Position numbers and translations under genes: made by a program. From Solirubrobacter phytolaccae (GTDB lineage Bacteria; Actinomycetota; Thermoleophilia; Solirubrobacterales; Solirubrobacteraceae), in NCBI RefSeq assembly GCF_027587195.1, contig NZ_JAPDDP010000038.1, forward strand, positions 1-64,000: DNA of 64,000 nucleotides, given 5' to 3'. Below are positions 7,481 to 15,466 of the stretch, piece by piece (within the stretch, counting starts at the first letter, position 1; every line of letters begins with the position of its first letter). A model generated the notes under the pieces. That model worked only from the letters and a program-made list of their open reading frames with translations, was not told the origin of the DNA and made no database searches.

Positions 7481-8480
7481 GCAGGTTCTCGCTGCGCATC
7501 CAGCGCTCGTAGTTCGCCCACACGATCGGCTCCTGCCAGCCCCAGGGCAGATCCTTCACGTTGGCCGGCGGGGTGATCGTCGTCGGCGCGGCGCGGTCCT
7601 CCGGGTCGGGCGGCACCGGGAAGAAGACGGGCAGTGTTGCCTTGATCGCCGCCTCCTGGAGCCCGGCATCCAGCCCCTTGTCGGCCTTGAGCAGCGCGTC
7701 CACGCCCGCCTTGGGGTTCTGCTTGAGCAGTCGGTGCCCGGCGGCCGTCGCGCTGAGGAAGCGCCGCAGCCGGGCGGCGCCGGCCTCGTCCAGGTCCTGG
7801 CGGCGCGCGACGAAGATCAGCTCGTTGTAGGTCGGCACCCCGATGTCCTCCATGCGCAGGATCGTCGGGTCCTCGTCGCGGCGTTGTAGGTCCACACCCT
7901 CGTAGTTCCAGAACGAGCCGAGCGAGGCGTCGGCCTTCTTGGACAGCATCGCCTGCGTGAGGTTGAAGCCGACGTTGATCTCCTTCACGGAGGTCGGGTC
8001 CACGTCGGCGTTCGCCAGGATCGTCTTCAGGTACGCGCTCTGGTACGGGATGCCGGACGTCGCGACGTTCTTGCCCGCGAGGTCCTTCGCCGTCTTCACG
8101 CCGCCGCTCGGCAGCGCGATCAGCGACGTCAGCGGCTTCTGGACCAGCGCGCCGACGGAGACGATGTCTTCCTGGCCGCTGTCGCGCGCGAGCAGCAGCT
8201 CGGGCGTGTAGGAGATCGCCAGGTCGGCCTTGCCCGCGGCAAGCAGCTTCAGCGGCGCGGACGGGTCCGGCGGCGCCTGGAGCTTGACGTCCAGCCCGGC
8301 CCGTTGGTACAGCCCCGCGTCGAGCGCGGCGTACAGGCCGGCGTGATCGGCGTTCGGGAAGTAGTCGAGCATCACGGTGAACGGCTCCTGGCGCGGCAGC
8401 TCGGAGCCGGTCGGCTCGGCCTTCTCGCCGCATCCGGCAACCGTCACCGCGAGCGCGGCGAGCAACAACAAACGTTTCAT
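7395..8480 (-). CDS. thiY: ABC transporter substrate-binding lipoprotein, NMT1/THI5-like (HMP importer)
   Basis: 361 residues with a lipoprotein signal (LLLLAALAVTVAGC, lipid Cys about 17). The mature protein begins with FTVMLDYFPNADHAGLYAA, the hallmark opening of NMT1/THI5 family binding proteins, some of which bind formyl-aminopyrimidine or hydroxymethylpyrimidine. A later AAGKADLAISYTPELL stretch fits the same fold. It is the last gene of a three-gene ABC operon preceded by a TPP riboswitch, so the ligand is most likely a thiamine pyrimidine precursor. The ATG overlaps the permease stop (ATGA). Confidence 0.85.
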   Translation of the reverse strand: MKRLLLLAALAVTVAGCGEKAEPTGSELPRQEPFTVMLDYFPNADHAGLYAALDAGLYQRAGLDVKLQAPPDPSAPLKLLAAGKADLAISYTPELLLARDSGQEDIVSVGALVQKPLTSLIALPSGGVKTAKDLAGKNVATSGIPYQSAYLKTILANADVDPTSVKEINVGFNLTQAMLSKKADASLGSFWNYEGVDLQRRDEDPTILRMEDIGVPTYNELIFVARRQDLDEAGAARLRRFLSATAAGHRLLKQNPKAGVDALLKADKGLDAGLQEAAIKATLPVFFPVPPDPEDRAAPTTITPPANVKDLPWGWQEPIVWANYERWMRSENLLTRPPSEASPLTNEFLPGEGLAESSRDR

Positions 8481-9217
8481 GAGACCGTCCTTGGCGACCA
8501 GGAGACAACCCGCCGCTCCAGCGCGCTGAACAGCACGTAGAGAGCGACGGCTTCGAAGACCAGCAACGCGGTGGCGGCGAAGACGCGCGCGCTTGCGAGT
8601 TGGGCGTTGGCGGTGATGATGAGGTGCCCGAGGCCCGCGGTGGAGCCCGCGGTCTCGGCCAGCACCGCGCCGATCACGGCCACGGCGGCCGCGATCCGGA
8701 GCCCGGTGAACCCGGCGGGCAGGGCGGACGGCGCCTCGAGGAAGCGCAGCCGCTGCCAGCGGGAGGTGCCGAGGGCGTTGAGCACCCGGCGCGCGTCGGG
8801 GTCGACGTCGCGTAGCCCGTCGGCGACGTTGACGACGACGGGGAAGAAGCAGATCAGCGCCACGACGACGATCTTGGGCGCGAGCCCGAAGCCGAGCGCG
8901 AACACGATCAGTGGCGCGAGCACCGGGATCGGCACGGCCTGCGAGCCCACCACGAGCGGACGCAGCGCCCGGTCGAGCATGGGCACGAGGTGCATCGCGA
9001 CCGCGAGGACGATCCCGAGCACGAGCGCGGCGAGCAGGCCGAACACGACCTCCTGGGTGGTGACCGCGAGGTCGGGCCCGAGGATCGCCCGGTCCTCCCA
9101 CAGCGAGGTGGCCACGGCGCTCGGCGCGGGCAGCAGCAGCGGGTCCACCCAGCCGGCCTGGCAGATGAGCTCCCAGCCGCCGATCAGCACGGCGAGGACG
9201 ATGAGCGGCGGGATCAC
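8477..9217 (-). CDS. thiX: ABC transporter permease for thiamine pyrimidine precursor
   Basis: 246 residues from GTG 9217, six predicted helices. It belongs to the SsuC/TauC-type permease family: the cytoplasmic coupling segment reads VDPDARRVLNALGTSRWQRLRFLEAPSA-like, with the usual Glu-Ala-Pro of the EAA loop. It overlaps the ATPase stop by 4 bases (GTGA) and the binding-protein start by 4 bases, so the three subunits are co-translated. Specificity is inferred from the riboswitch. Confidence 0.8.
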   Translation of the reverse strand: MIPPLIVLAVLIGGWELICQAGWVDPLLLPAPSAVATSLWEDRAILGPDLAVTTQEVVFGLLAALVLGIVLAVAMHLVPMLDRALRPLVVGSQAVPIPVLAPLIVFALGFGLAPKIVVVALICFFPVVVNVADGLRDVDPDARRVLNALGTSRWQRLRFLEAPSALPAGFTGLRIAAAVAVIGAVLAETAGSTAGLGHLIITANAQLASARVFAATALLVFEAVALYVLFSALERRVVSWSPRTVS

Positions 9218-9966
9218 TCGGCCACCCCGAGCGCGGCGAGCGCTCGCTCCCGCAGCTCGACCACCGCTTGTTCCGTGCGCGCACGCGGGCGCGCGAGGGG
9301 CACGTCCAGCACCGACACCACGCGCCCCGGCCGCTGGGAGAGCAGCACGACCCGGTCGGCCAGCAACACCGCCTCCTCCACGTCGTGCGTCACCAGCAGC
9401 ACCGTCCGCGGCTCGCGCGCGAGCGCTTCGGCGAGCCACGTCTGCGCCTGCGTGCGCGTGAGCGCGTCGAGCGCGCCGAACGGCTCGTCCAGGCACAGCA
9501 GCGGCCGGCCGGCGAGCAGCGTGCGCAGGAACGCGACGCGCTGGCGCATCCCGCCCGACAGCGTCGCCGGCCGCGCCTTCTCGAAGCCCTCCAGCCCGAA
9601 CCGCACGAAGTGCGCGTGGGCGGCCTCGCGTGCCGCGGCCTTCGACGCGCCTGCCACGCGCAGCGCGAGCGCCGCGTTGTCCAGCGCGCTCAGCCACGGC
9701 AGCAGCCCGTCGCGTTGGGGCATCAGCGCCGCCGCGGGCGCCTCGACCGTCCCGGCGTCGGCGGGTTCGAGCCCGCACACCAGCGACAGCAGGGTCGACT
9801 TGCCGCACCCGCTCGGCCCCACGACCGCGACGAGCTCACCCGCGGCCACCCGCAGGTCTACGCCGTCGAGCGCCACAACGTCCCCGTACGCCTTGCGCAC
9901 GCCGGACACCGACACTCCCGTCCCTACGCGAAGAGGCCCTGACAGAGCCTCGACCTCAGCCACCAT
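9214..9966 (-). CDS. thiZ: ABC transporter ATPase for thiamine pyrimidine precursor
   Basis: 250 residues. Walker A GPSGCGKST at 50-58, Q-loop in LMPQRDGLLPW near 81-91, signature LSGGMRQR at 136-143, Walker B LLCLDEP at 156-162 and an H-loop His in LLVTHDVEEAV. This is the SsuB/TauB/ThiZ branch. It is first in the operon and its ATG (9966) lies just four bases from the end of a TPP aptamer, whose last bases GGAGGGA also serve as the ribosome-binding site. High TPP should therefore shut off initiation directly. Confidence 0.85.
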   Translation of the reverse strand: MVAEVEALSGPLRVGTGVSVSGVRKAYGDVVALDGVDLRVAAGELVAVVGPSGCGKSTLLSLVCGLEPADAGTVEAPAAALMPQRDGLLPWLSALDNAALALRVAGASKAAAREAAHAHFVRFGLEGFEKARPATLSGGMRQRVAFLRTLLAGRPLLCLDEPFGALDALTRTQAQTWLAEALAREPRTVLLVTHDVEEAVLLADRVVLLSQRPGRVVSVLDVPLARPRARTEQAVVELRERALAALGVAE

Positions 9967-9970
9967 TCGC

Positions 9971-10057
9971 TCCCTCCGCGGGCATTACCCCGACCAGGTT
10001 CGAAGGGTCAGCGCCGGAGCGGGGCGCTATCTCAGCCGGGCGTTCCTCCCAGCCCCC
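9971..10057 (-). promoter_or_regulatory. TPP (thiamine pyrophosphate) riboswitch
   Basis: Read on the minus strand, the conserved THI-box blocks occur in order: GGCTGAGA, an optional P3a hairpin (GCGCC/GGCGC), ACCCTTCGAACCTG, GGGTAATGCCCGCGGAGGGA. These match the aptamer core that contacts the pyrimidine and pyrophosphate of TPP. The 3' element GGAGGGA doubles as the Shine-Dalgarno sequence of the ATPase gene. I see no terminator hairpin with a U-tract between aptamer and gene, so translational control is favoured. Confidence 0.92.
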
Positions 10058-10096
10058 CTGTTCAACAAAAACTGCCACGAGAGCGTACCGCCCGCA

Positions 10097-10102
10097 TAGG
10101 AT
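10097..10102 (+). promoter_or_regulatory. Leaderless-type -10 box (TAGGAT)
   Basis: Eight bases upstream of ATG 10111, on the opposite strand from the region just upstream of the TPP aptamer. Confidence 0.45.
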
Positions 10103-10110
10103 CGCCCGCG

Positions 10111-10695
10111 ATGTCCAACAAAGTGGCCCTGCTCATCGGTGGCGCGGTCGGCGTCGTGTTCGGCGTCGTCCTGATCACGCTCGACGCCCCGCCCATCGCC
10201 ATTGCGCTGGTGACGGTCCCCTTCCTGGCGTGGTTCGTGGGGTGCAAGCTCTACCTTCGGCACGCGGCGGCTCACGCCGTGCGCAAGGCGCTGCTGCGCC
10301 ACGTCGATCCCACGGCGACCGCGCCCGCCGGCGCGCAGCCCGCGGACAACCAGCTGATCCGGCGCCTGAACGCCACGTTCGACTGGGAGGTGGCCCGCCC
10401 GCTGATCACGTCGGACTTCACGATGGTCGACGTGCGCGGCCGCCGCTTCAACCAGAGCATCTACAAGCGCTCGCTGGCGGTCTACGAGTCCGCCTTCTCG
10501 CAGATCGAGAACCAGATCGAGGAGCTTTACGCGGACCCGCACGAGCCGGACGTGTTCCATGCGCGGGAGCGGCTGGTCGGCCGGCCGCACCGCGGGCCGG
10601 ACCTCGACGCCACGACGTGGTCACGCTACGTGCTCACCCCCGACGGCCAGCAGGTGCGCCAGGTCGAGTGCACCGCCGTGGTCAGCGTCGCCTGA
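10111..10695 (+). CDS. Membrane-anchored NTF2-like protein, paralogue 1
   Basis: 194 residues. Two N-terminal hydrophobic helices (VALLIGGAVGVVFGVVLIT and IAIALVTVPFLAWFVG) are followed by a domain of about 130 residues with the pattern FDWEVARPLITSDFTMVD and a C-terminal WSRYVLTPDGQQVRQ. The same pattern recurs in the next two genes, which suggests a SnoaL/NTF2-like cone fold. Catalytic residues are not evident. The stop overlaps the next ATG as TGATG. It is the only one of the three paralogues with membrane helices. Confidence 0.7.
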   Translation: MSNKVALLIGGAVGVVFGVVLITLDAPPIAIALVTVPFLAWFVGCKLYLRHAAAHAVRKALLRHVDPTATAPAGAQPADNQLIRRLNATFDWEVARPLITSDFTMVDVRGRRFNQSIYKRSLAVYESAFSQIENQIEELYADPHEPDVFHARERLVGRPHRGPDLDATTWSRYVLTPDGQQVRQVECTAVVSVA

Positions 10696-11126
10696 TGCGC
10701 CCGGAGGACGTGCGCGACGCGTTCGCGTGGATGGAGACCGTCGTGGCGCTGCCGCCGGCGACCGCGGTCGAGGTCGAGTGCGAGCTCGTCCACCGGCTCT
10801 ACACCACGCGTGAGTGGGAGCGCACGCGCCCGATGCTCGCCGACGACTTCGTGCTGGTCGGCCCGACCGGCCGCGCGGGCCTCGAGGCGCTGCGGCGCAC
10901 GAACGAGCTGATGGCGGACGCCTACGAGGACCTGCAGGCGGAGATCGAGACGATCGTGTCCGACCCGGCCGCGCCGGACGTCCTCTACGTGCGTGACCAC
11001 TCGCGTGGACGCCCGCGGGACGGCTCGCCGGCGCTCGACGTGCGCGCCTGGTCGCGCGTCGTCCTGACCGCCGACGGTACGCAGGTGCGCGAGCTCGGGC
11101 CCTCCAGCGTCATCCAGTCCGCTTGA
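10695..11126 (+). CDS. Soluble NTF2-like protein, paralogue 2
   Basis: 143 residues. Shares with its neighbours the block TREWERTRPMLADDFVLVG, a long helical linker, a VLYVRDHSRG strand and the C-terminal WSRVVLTADGTQVRELGPSSVI. The fold looks SnoaL/NTF2-like; no catalytic site can be assigned. It is translationally coupled on both sides by TGATG overlaps, implying equal expression and perhaps a heteromeric complex with its paralogues. Confidence 0.7.
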   Translation: MRPEDVRDAFAWMETVVALPPATAVEVECELVHRLYTTREWERTRPMLADDFVLVGPTGRAGLEALRRTNELMADAYEDLQAEIETIVSDPAAPDVLYVRDHSRGRPRDGSPALDVRAWSRVVLTADGTQVRELGPSSVIQSA

Positions 11127-11518
11127 TGCTCCCGCCCGAGCACGCCGTCCCGGTCGAGAGCCCGTTGATCGAGCGCTTCTACGCCGCGCACGACTGGTCG
11201 GTGACCGCGACGATGCTCGCGCCCGACTTCGTCTGGATCGACCAGGACGGCAAGGCCCGCAAGGCCAAGCACCTGCGCTCGCAGTCCCAGTGGTTCGAGG
11301 CCGCCTACGACAACGCGCACGCCACGCTGGACGCGGTCGTGGCCGACCTCGGCGAGCCGTCCGTGCTCTACGTCCGGGGCGTCACGCACGCCCGCGCGCG
11401 CAATCGCTTCCAGGAGCCGGCGCGGATCGACGTCGCCGTCTGGACGCGGTTCGTGATCACCTCCGACGGGACCCGGATCCGCCAGATCGGGCCATCCAGC
11501 GTCATCGACGGCGCATGA
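11126..11518 (+). CDS. Soluble NTF2-like protein, paralogue 3
   Basis: 130 residues from ATG 11126, which overlaps the previous TGA. The core HDWSVTATMLAPDFVWID and the tail WTRFVITSDGTRIRQIGPSSVI align with paralogues 1 and 2. The N-terminus is shortened. It is followed 19 bases later by the nucleotide cyclase gene, which has its own leaderless -10 box. Confidence 0.7.
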   Translation: MLPPEHAVPVESPLIERFYAAHDWSVTATMLAPDFVWIDQDGKARKAKHLRSQSQWFEAAYDNAHATLDAVVADLGEPSVLYVRGVTHARARNRFQEPARIDVAVWTRFVITSDGTRIRQIGPSSVIDGA

Positions 11519-11522
11519 GAGG

Positions 11523-11528
11523 TACCGT
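11523..11528 (+). promoter_or_regulatory. Leaderless-type -10 box (TACCGT)
   Basis: Nine bases upstream of ATG 11538 in the short gap after the third NTF2-like gene. Confidence 0.4.
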
Positions 11529-11537
11529 CCCGCTCTG

Positions 11538-12638
11538 ATGGACTGGGACGCCGAAGGACTCTTAGAGGGCCTCGAGGACGACCGCGCGCGGGATGCGCGG
11601 CGCCGCCTGCTCGACGAGCTGCACACGCAGGGGATGGGCCTGGAGGAGCTACGGCGCGTGGTCGCCGAGGACAAGCTCGTGCTCGCGCCGGTCGCTCGCG
11701 CGCTGAGCTCGGAGGCGCGCTACACCGCCGGGGAGATCGCCGAGCAGGCGAACATCGAGCTCGAGATGTTCACCGCCAGCCGGCGCGCGCTCGGGTTGCC
11801 CGTGCCCGGCGACGAGGAGCGCGTGTACGGCGAGAAGGACCTCGAGGCCGCGCGGCTGGGCACCGCGCACCGGCAGGCGGGCTTCGCCGACGAGGACGCG
11901 CTGGAGGTCGCCCGCGTGCTCGGCCAGGGCATGGCGCGCTACGCGGAGTCCACCAAGGCGCTCGTCGCGCGCACGTTCCTGGAGCCGGGGCTGGACGAGT
12001 ACGAGCTCGCGCACCGCTACCGGGTCGTGGCAGAGCAACTGATGCCGCTTGCCGGCCCGTGGCTGGAGCACGTGTTCGCGCTCCACTTGCAGCAGGTGCT
12101 GCGCAGCGACGCGATCACGCAGGAGCAGCGGCGCTCCGGCAAGGTCGACGACACCCAGCAGGCCGTCGTCGCGTTCGCGGACCTCGTCGGCTTCACCGAG
12201 CTGGGCGAGCAGCTGCCGGTAGAGGAGCTCGGCAGCGTCGCCGGGCGCCTCTCGCACCTGGCGGGTGAGGCGCTCGAGCCGTCCGTGAAGCTCGTGAAGC
12301 TGATCGGCGACGCGGTGATGCTCGTCTCGCCCGAGCCCGGGCCGATGGTCGAGAGCACGCTGCGGCTGGTGGAGATCGCCGAGCGCGACGCCGGCTACCC
12401 GCCGCTGCGGGCGGGCGTGGCGTGCGGTCAGGCCGTGCACCGCTGGGGCGACTGGTTCGGCACGCCCGTGAACCTGGCGAGCCGCCTGACCGCGCGGGCC
12501 CGCCCGTCGACGGTGCTTGTCTCGGCCGAAGTGCGCGACGGGATCGACGGCGCGCCCTTTGAGTTCTCCGACGCGGGCAAGAAGAAGCTCAAGGGCTTCT
12601 CCGCGCCCGTGCACGCGTTCAGAGCTCGGCGCGCCTGA
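11538..12638 (+). CDS. Class III adenylate/guanylate cyclase with Rv1264-like regulatory domain
   Basis: 366 residues. The helical N-terminal half (about 1-195) resembles the autoinhibitory pH-sensing domain of mycobacterial Rv1264. The catalytic domain follows: metal Asp215 in FADLVGFT, substrate Lys254 and metal Asp258 in VKLIGDAVM, and the transition-state pair Asn312/Arg316 in PVNLASRL. All core residues are present, so the enzyme is probably active as a homodimer making cAMP from ATP. It overlaps the convergent HAD gene by 20 bases. A related cyclase with a MerR domain lies at 48024. Confidence 0.85.
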   Translation: MDWDAEGLLEGLEDDRARDARRRLLDELHTQGMGLEELRRVVAEDKLVLAPVARALSSEARYTAGEIAEQANIELEMFTASRRALGLPVPGDEERVYGEKDLEAARLGTAHRQAGFADEDALEVARVLGQGMARYAESTKALVARTFLEPGLDEYELAHRYRVVAEQLMPLAGPWLEHVFALHLQQVLRSDAITQEQRRSGKVDDTQQAVVAFADLVGFTELGEQLPVEELGSVAGRLSHLAGEALEPSVKLVKLIGDAVMLVSPEPGPMVESTLRLVEIAERDAGYPPLRAGVACGQAVHRWGDWFGTPVNLASRLTARARPSTVLVSAEVRDGIDGAPFEFSDAGKKKLKGFSAPVHAFRARRA

Positions 12639-13221
12639 GCTCGTCCATCGAGCCGTAGACCGCGTCGGCCTCGTGCAGCGCTTCCGCGCCGTGCGAGGTC
12701 GTCAGCGCGACCACGCGCATCCCGGCGGCCTTGCCCGCCGCGATCCCCGCGGGCGCGTCCTCGATCACGAGGCAGTCCTCGGGCGCGACGCCGAGCCGCT
12801 GAGCGGCCTTCAGGTACGGCTCGGGGTCGGGCTTCCCGCGCGTGATGTCGTCGGCGGAGACGAGCACGTCCGGGATCGGATGGCCGACGGCGTTGAGCCG
12901 CCCGAGTGCCAGCTCGCGCCCGCCGGAGGTGGCGATCGCCCAGCGCGGCGCGGCCTCGATCGCCTCGCGCGCGCCCGGGACGGCGGTCAGCCGCGCCTCC
13001 TCGGCCATCTCGTACGCGGTGATCGTCGCGACCTCGTGGTCGGCGTCCAGGTGCGGCGCGAACTCGTGCACGAGCTCCCGCCCGGGCCGGCCGTGCAGGA
13101 CCGGCAGCAGCGCGTCCCAGTCGACGTCGCGCTCCTCGGCCCAGCGGTTCCAGGAGGCCTCGACGACGGGCGCCGAGGCGACGAGCACGCCGTCGAGGTC
13201 GAAGAGGACGGCGCTAGGCAT
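12619..13221 (-). CDS. HAD-superfamily phosphatase (DOG/sugar-phosphatase-like)
   Basis: 200 residues. Motif I DLDGVLV at about 8-14 with the nucleophile Asp and general acid Asp, motif II Thr/Ser in IATSGG, motif III Lys in RGKPDPEPYL, motif IV IEDAPAG. A helical cap lies between motifs I and II, so subfamily IA. Such enzymes dephosphorylate small sugar phosphates such as phosphoglycolate or 2-deoxyglucose-6-phosphate. It starts 8 bases inside the stop region of the VWA protein gene, forming a likely operon with the MoxR/VWA pair. Confidence 0.85.
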   Translation of the reverse strand: MPSAVLFDLDGVLVASAPVVEASWNRWAEERDVDWDALLPVLHGRPGRELVHEFAPHLDADHEVATITAYEMAEEARLTAVPGAREAIEAAPRWAIATSGGRELALGRLNAVGHPIPDVLVSADDITRGKPDPEPYLKAAQRLGVAPEDCLVIEDAPAGIAAGKAAGMRVVALTTSHGAEALHEADAVYGSMDELRRAEL

Positions 13222-14587
13222 GCATCGGCCGCGTGAGCGCCTTCACGAAGGTCTCGAGCTGGGGGGTCGTCCAGCACTCGTAGGCCTCGCAGTAGGGCTC
13301 GTAGGCGGAGATCACGGAGTCGCCGTAGTTCCAGTAGAGCTTCGGCTCCGGGTTCAGCCAGAAGGTGCGGCCGGCGCGCTCGGACACGCGGGCGAAGATG
13401 TCGGCGCGGGGGTCGCGGCCGTTGGTGCGGGCGTCGCCGAGGACGATCACCGTGGCGCGCGGATGCAGGTCGTCCTCGACGGACTCGAGGAACTCGCGCC
13501 AGACGCGGCCGTAGTCGGTGTAGCCGCTCACATCCGCCACGCCGGCGTCCTTGGAGATGGCTTCGTTGACGGCCTTGAAGTCCCGCTCGCGGCTGAAGAC
13601 GTCGGTGACCTCGGAGATGCGCTCGACGAAGACGAAGGAGCGCATCTTGCGGAACGAGTCGTGCAGCGCGTGGAGCACGCTCAGGAAGAAGACGGACGCG
13701 CTCGTCACTGAGGTCGAGACGTCGCACAACACATAGAGCTCGGGGCGGCGGGGCCGCTTCGGCTTGTACTTGAGCACCACCGGCACGCCGCCGGTCTCCA
13801 GCGACGCCCGCATGGTCCGGCGCACGTCGACGTGGGCGTGCCGCGCGTGCCCGCGCGCCTGGTGGCCCTGCGAGGCCAGCCGGCGCTTGAGCTGCATCAC
13901 GACGCGGTGCACGGCGGCCAGGTCCTGCGCGGGGCCGGACGGCAGCGCGCGGTCCAGCTCGTTCAACGGCCGCGCGGCGGGCAGCGTCTGGGTGCGCTCG
14001 ATCTGCGCGCGCTCGAGCTCCCGGCGCAGGTACTGCTCGAACTTGCGGATCTGGTCGCGGCTCAGCGGATACTCGACGGACGAGCCTTCGCCCTTGACCA
14101 TCTGGCCGGGCTCGGACTTCAGGCCCAGCGCGCGGCGGATGCGCTGGACGTCGACGCCGAGCACGCCGGAGCCCTGGCCCTGGCGCCCGAAGGCCGCGAT
14201 CGCCAGCCGGGCGAGATCGCGCAGCGCGGCCTCGTCGCCGGCCGCGATCGCCTCGAGGATCTGCTCCCGCAGCGCCTCGTAGTCGATCCGGTCGCCCTGC
14301 TCGCCGCCCATGCCCTCGGCGGCCGCCTCGCTCTCGCGGATGCCGGCCTGCAGCGCGGCGCCCTCCGCGGCACGGAAGAAGTAGCGATCGAAGACGAGGT
14401 CGAAGACGCGGCGGTCGTCCGGGGACTTCGCCAGCGTCGCCGCGAGCGCCTCGCGGAACGGCCCGGGGGCGGTCCAGCCGACCTCACCGAGCGCGGCGAA
14501 CGCGTCGTTGAGCTCGGAGGTGCCGATCGCGACCCCCTCACGGCGCAGCTCGTCGCCGAAGCCGACGAGGTGCTGCGGCAACGACAT
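13214..14587 (-). CDS. VWA-domain protein, CoxE-like
   Basis: 457 residues. The first 250 are mostly helical and charged. The C-terminal VWA domain shows the MIDAS motif DVSTSVTSAS and a downstream VIVLGDARTNGRDP strand with the second metal-site Asp. CoxE-like proteins pair with MoxR/CoxD ATPases to mature or activate metalloenzymes, for example CO dehydrogenase. The partner ATPase lies immediately upstream (stop-to-start gap 4 bases). No target metalloenzyme is encoded in the window, so the client is unknown. Confidence 0.8.
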   Translation of the reverse strand: MSLPQHLVGFGDELRREGVAIGTSELNDAFAALGEVGWTAPGPFREALAATLAKSPDDRRVFDLVFDRYFFRAAEGAALQAGIRESEAAAEGMGGEQGDRIDYEALREQILEAIAAGDEAALRDLARLAIAAFGRQGQGSGVLGVDVQRIRRALGLKSEPGQMVKGEGSSVEYPLSRDQIRKFEQYLRRELERAQIERTQTLPAARPLNELDRALPSGPAQDLAAVHRVVMQLKRRLASQGHQARGHARHAHVDVRRTMRASLETGGVPVVLKYKPKRPRRPELYVLCDVSTSVTSASVFFLSVLHALHDSFRKMRSFVFVERISEVTDVFSRERDFKAVNEAISKDAGVADVSGYTDYGRVWREFLESVEDDLHPRATVIVLGDARTNGRDPRADIFARVSERAGRTFWLNPEPKLYWNYGDSVISAYEPYCEAYECWTTPQLETFVKALTRPMHA

Positions 14588-14591
14588 GGCG

Positions 14592-15461
14592 CTAGGCCGC
14601 CAGCCGCACGCCGACCCGCTCCGCGACGGTGTCGAGATCCGTGCGGTGCTTGACGATGATCGACATCGTCTCGCGGAAGGTCTGCTGGTCGATGTCCTCG
14701 GCGCCGAGGAGCAGCAACGCGCGCGCCCAGTCGATCGACTCGGCGATCGAGGGCGGCTTCTTCAGGTCCAGCTCGCGCACCATCGACACGACCTCGACGA
14801 GCCGCGCGGCGACCGTCTCCGGCAGCTCCGGCGCGTGCAGGCGGACGATCTCCAGCTCGCGCTCGGGCGTCGGGTAGTCGAGCCACAGGTACAGGCAGCG
14901 GCGCTTCAGCGCTTCGGTCAGCTCACGCGAGTTGTTCGACGTGAGCAGCACGACCGGCATCGTCTTCGCCTCGATGCGGCCCAGCTCGGGGATCGAGATC
15001 TGGAAGTCGCTGAGCAGCTCGAGCAGCATCGCCTCGAACTCCTGGTCGGTCTTGTCGATCTCGTCGATCAGCAGGACCACCGGCTCCTCGGAGGCGATCG
15101 CCTGCAGCAGCGGTCGCGAGAGGAGGAACTCCTCGCCGAAGATGTCGTCCTGCACGGCCTGCCAGCCGGCGTCCTCGGCCTCGGTCTGGATCCGCAGCAG
15201 CTGCTTGCGGTAGTTCCACTCGTACAGCGCCTTGGCCTCGTCGAGACCCTCGTAGCACTGCAGACGCACGAGGTCGCGGCCCAGATACTCGGCCAGCTTC
15301 TTGGCCAGCTCGGTCTTGCCGACACCGGCGGGACCCTCGACCAGCACGGGCTTGCCGAGCCGCGTCGCCAGGTAGGACACCAGCGCCGTCGACTCACCGG
15401 GGAGGTACCCGGCAGCCTGCAGGCCGCTCGTGACGTCGTCGACAGACCCAGGGACGATCAT
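14592..15461 (-). CDS. MoxR-family AAA+ ATPase (CoxD-like)
   Basis: 289 residues. Walker A GPAGVGKT at 43-50, Walker B VVLLIDEIDK, sensor region LLTSNNSREL and the MoxR-type C-terminal helical lid. MoxR ATPases act as chaperones with VWA partners, here the downstream CoxE-like gene. The ATG at 15461 is preceded by TAGACT (minus strand, 15469-15474) with a 7-base spacer, lying inside the 3' end of the TetR gene, so this operon may have its own leaderless promoter. Confidence 0.85.
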   Translation of the reverse strand: MIVPGSVDDVTSGLQAAGYLPGESTALVSYLATRLGKPVLVEGPAGVGKTELAKKLAEYLGRDLVRLQCYEGLDEAKALYEWNYRKQLLRIQTEAEDAGWQAVQDDIFGEEFLLSRPLLQAIASEEPVVLLIDEIDKTDQEFEAMLLELLSDFQISIPELGRIEAKTMPVVLLTSNNSRELTEALKRRCLYLWLDYPTPERELEIVRLHAPELPETVAARLVEVVSMVRELDLKKPPSIAESIDWARALLLLGAEDIDQQTFRETMSIIVKHRTDLDTVAERVGVRLAA

Positions 15462-15466
15462 CCCGG

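Noticed and set aside
8477-9808. 443-residue frame running through the permease and into the ATPase gene
   Set aside because: Only the C-terminal 246 residues are the permease; the rest is an out-of-frame reading of the ATPase gene.
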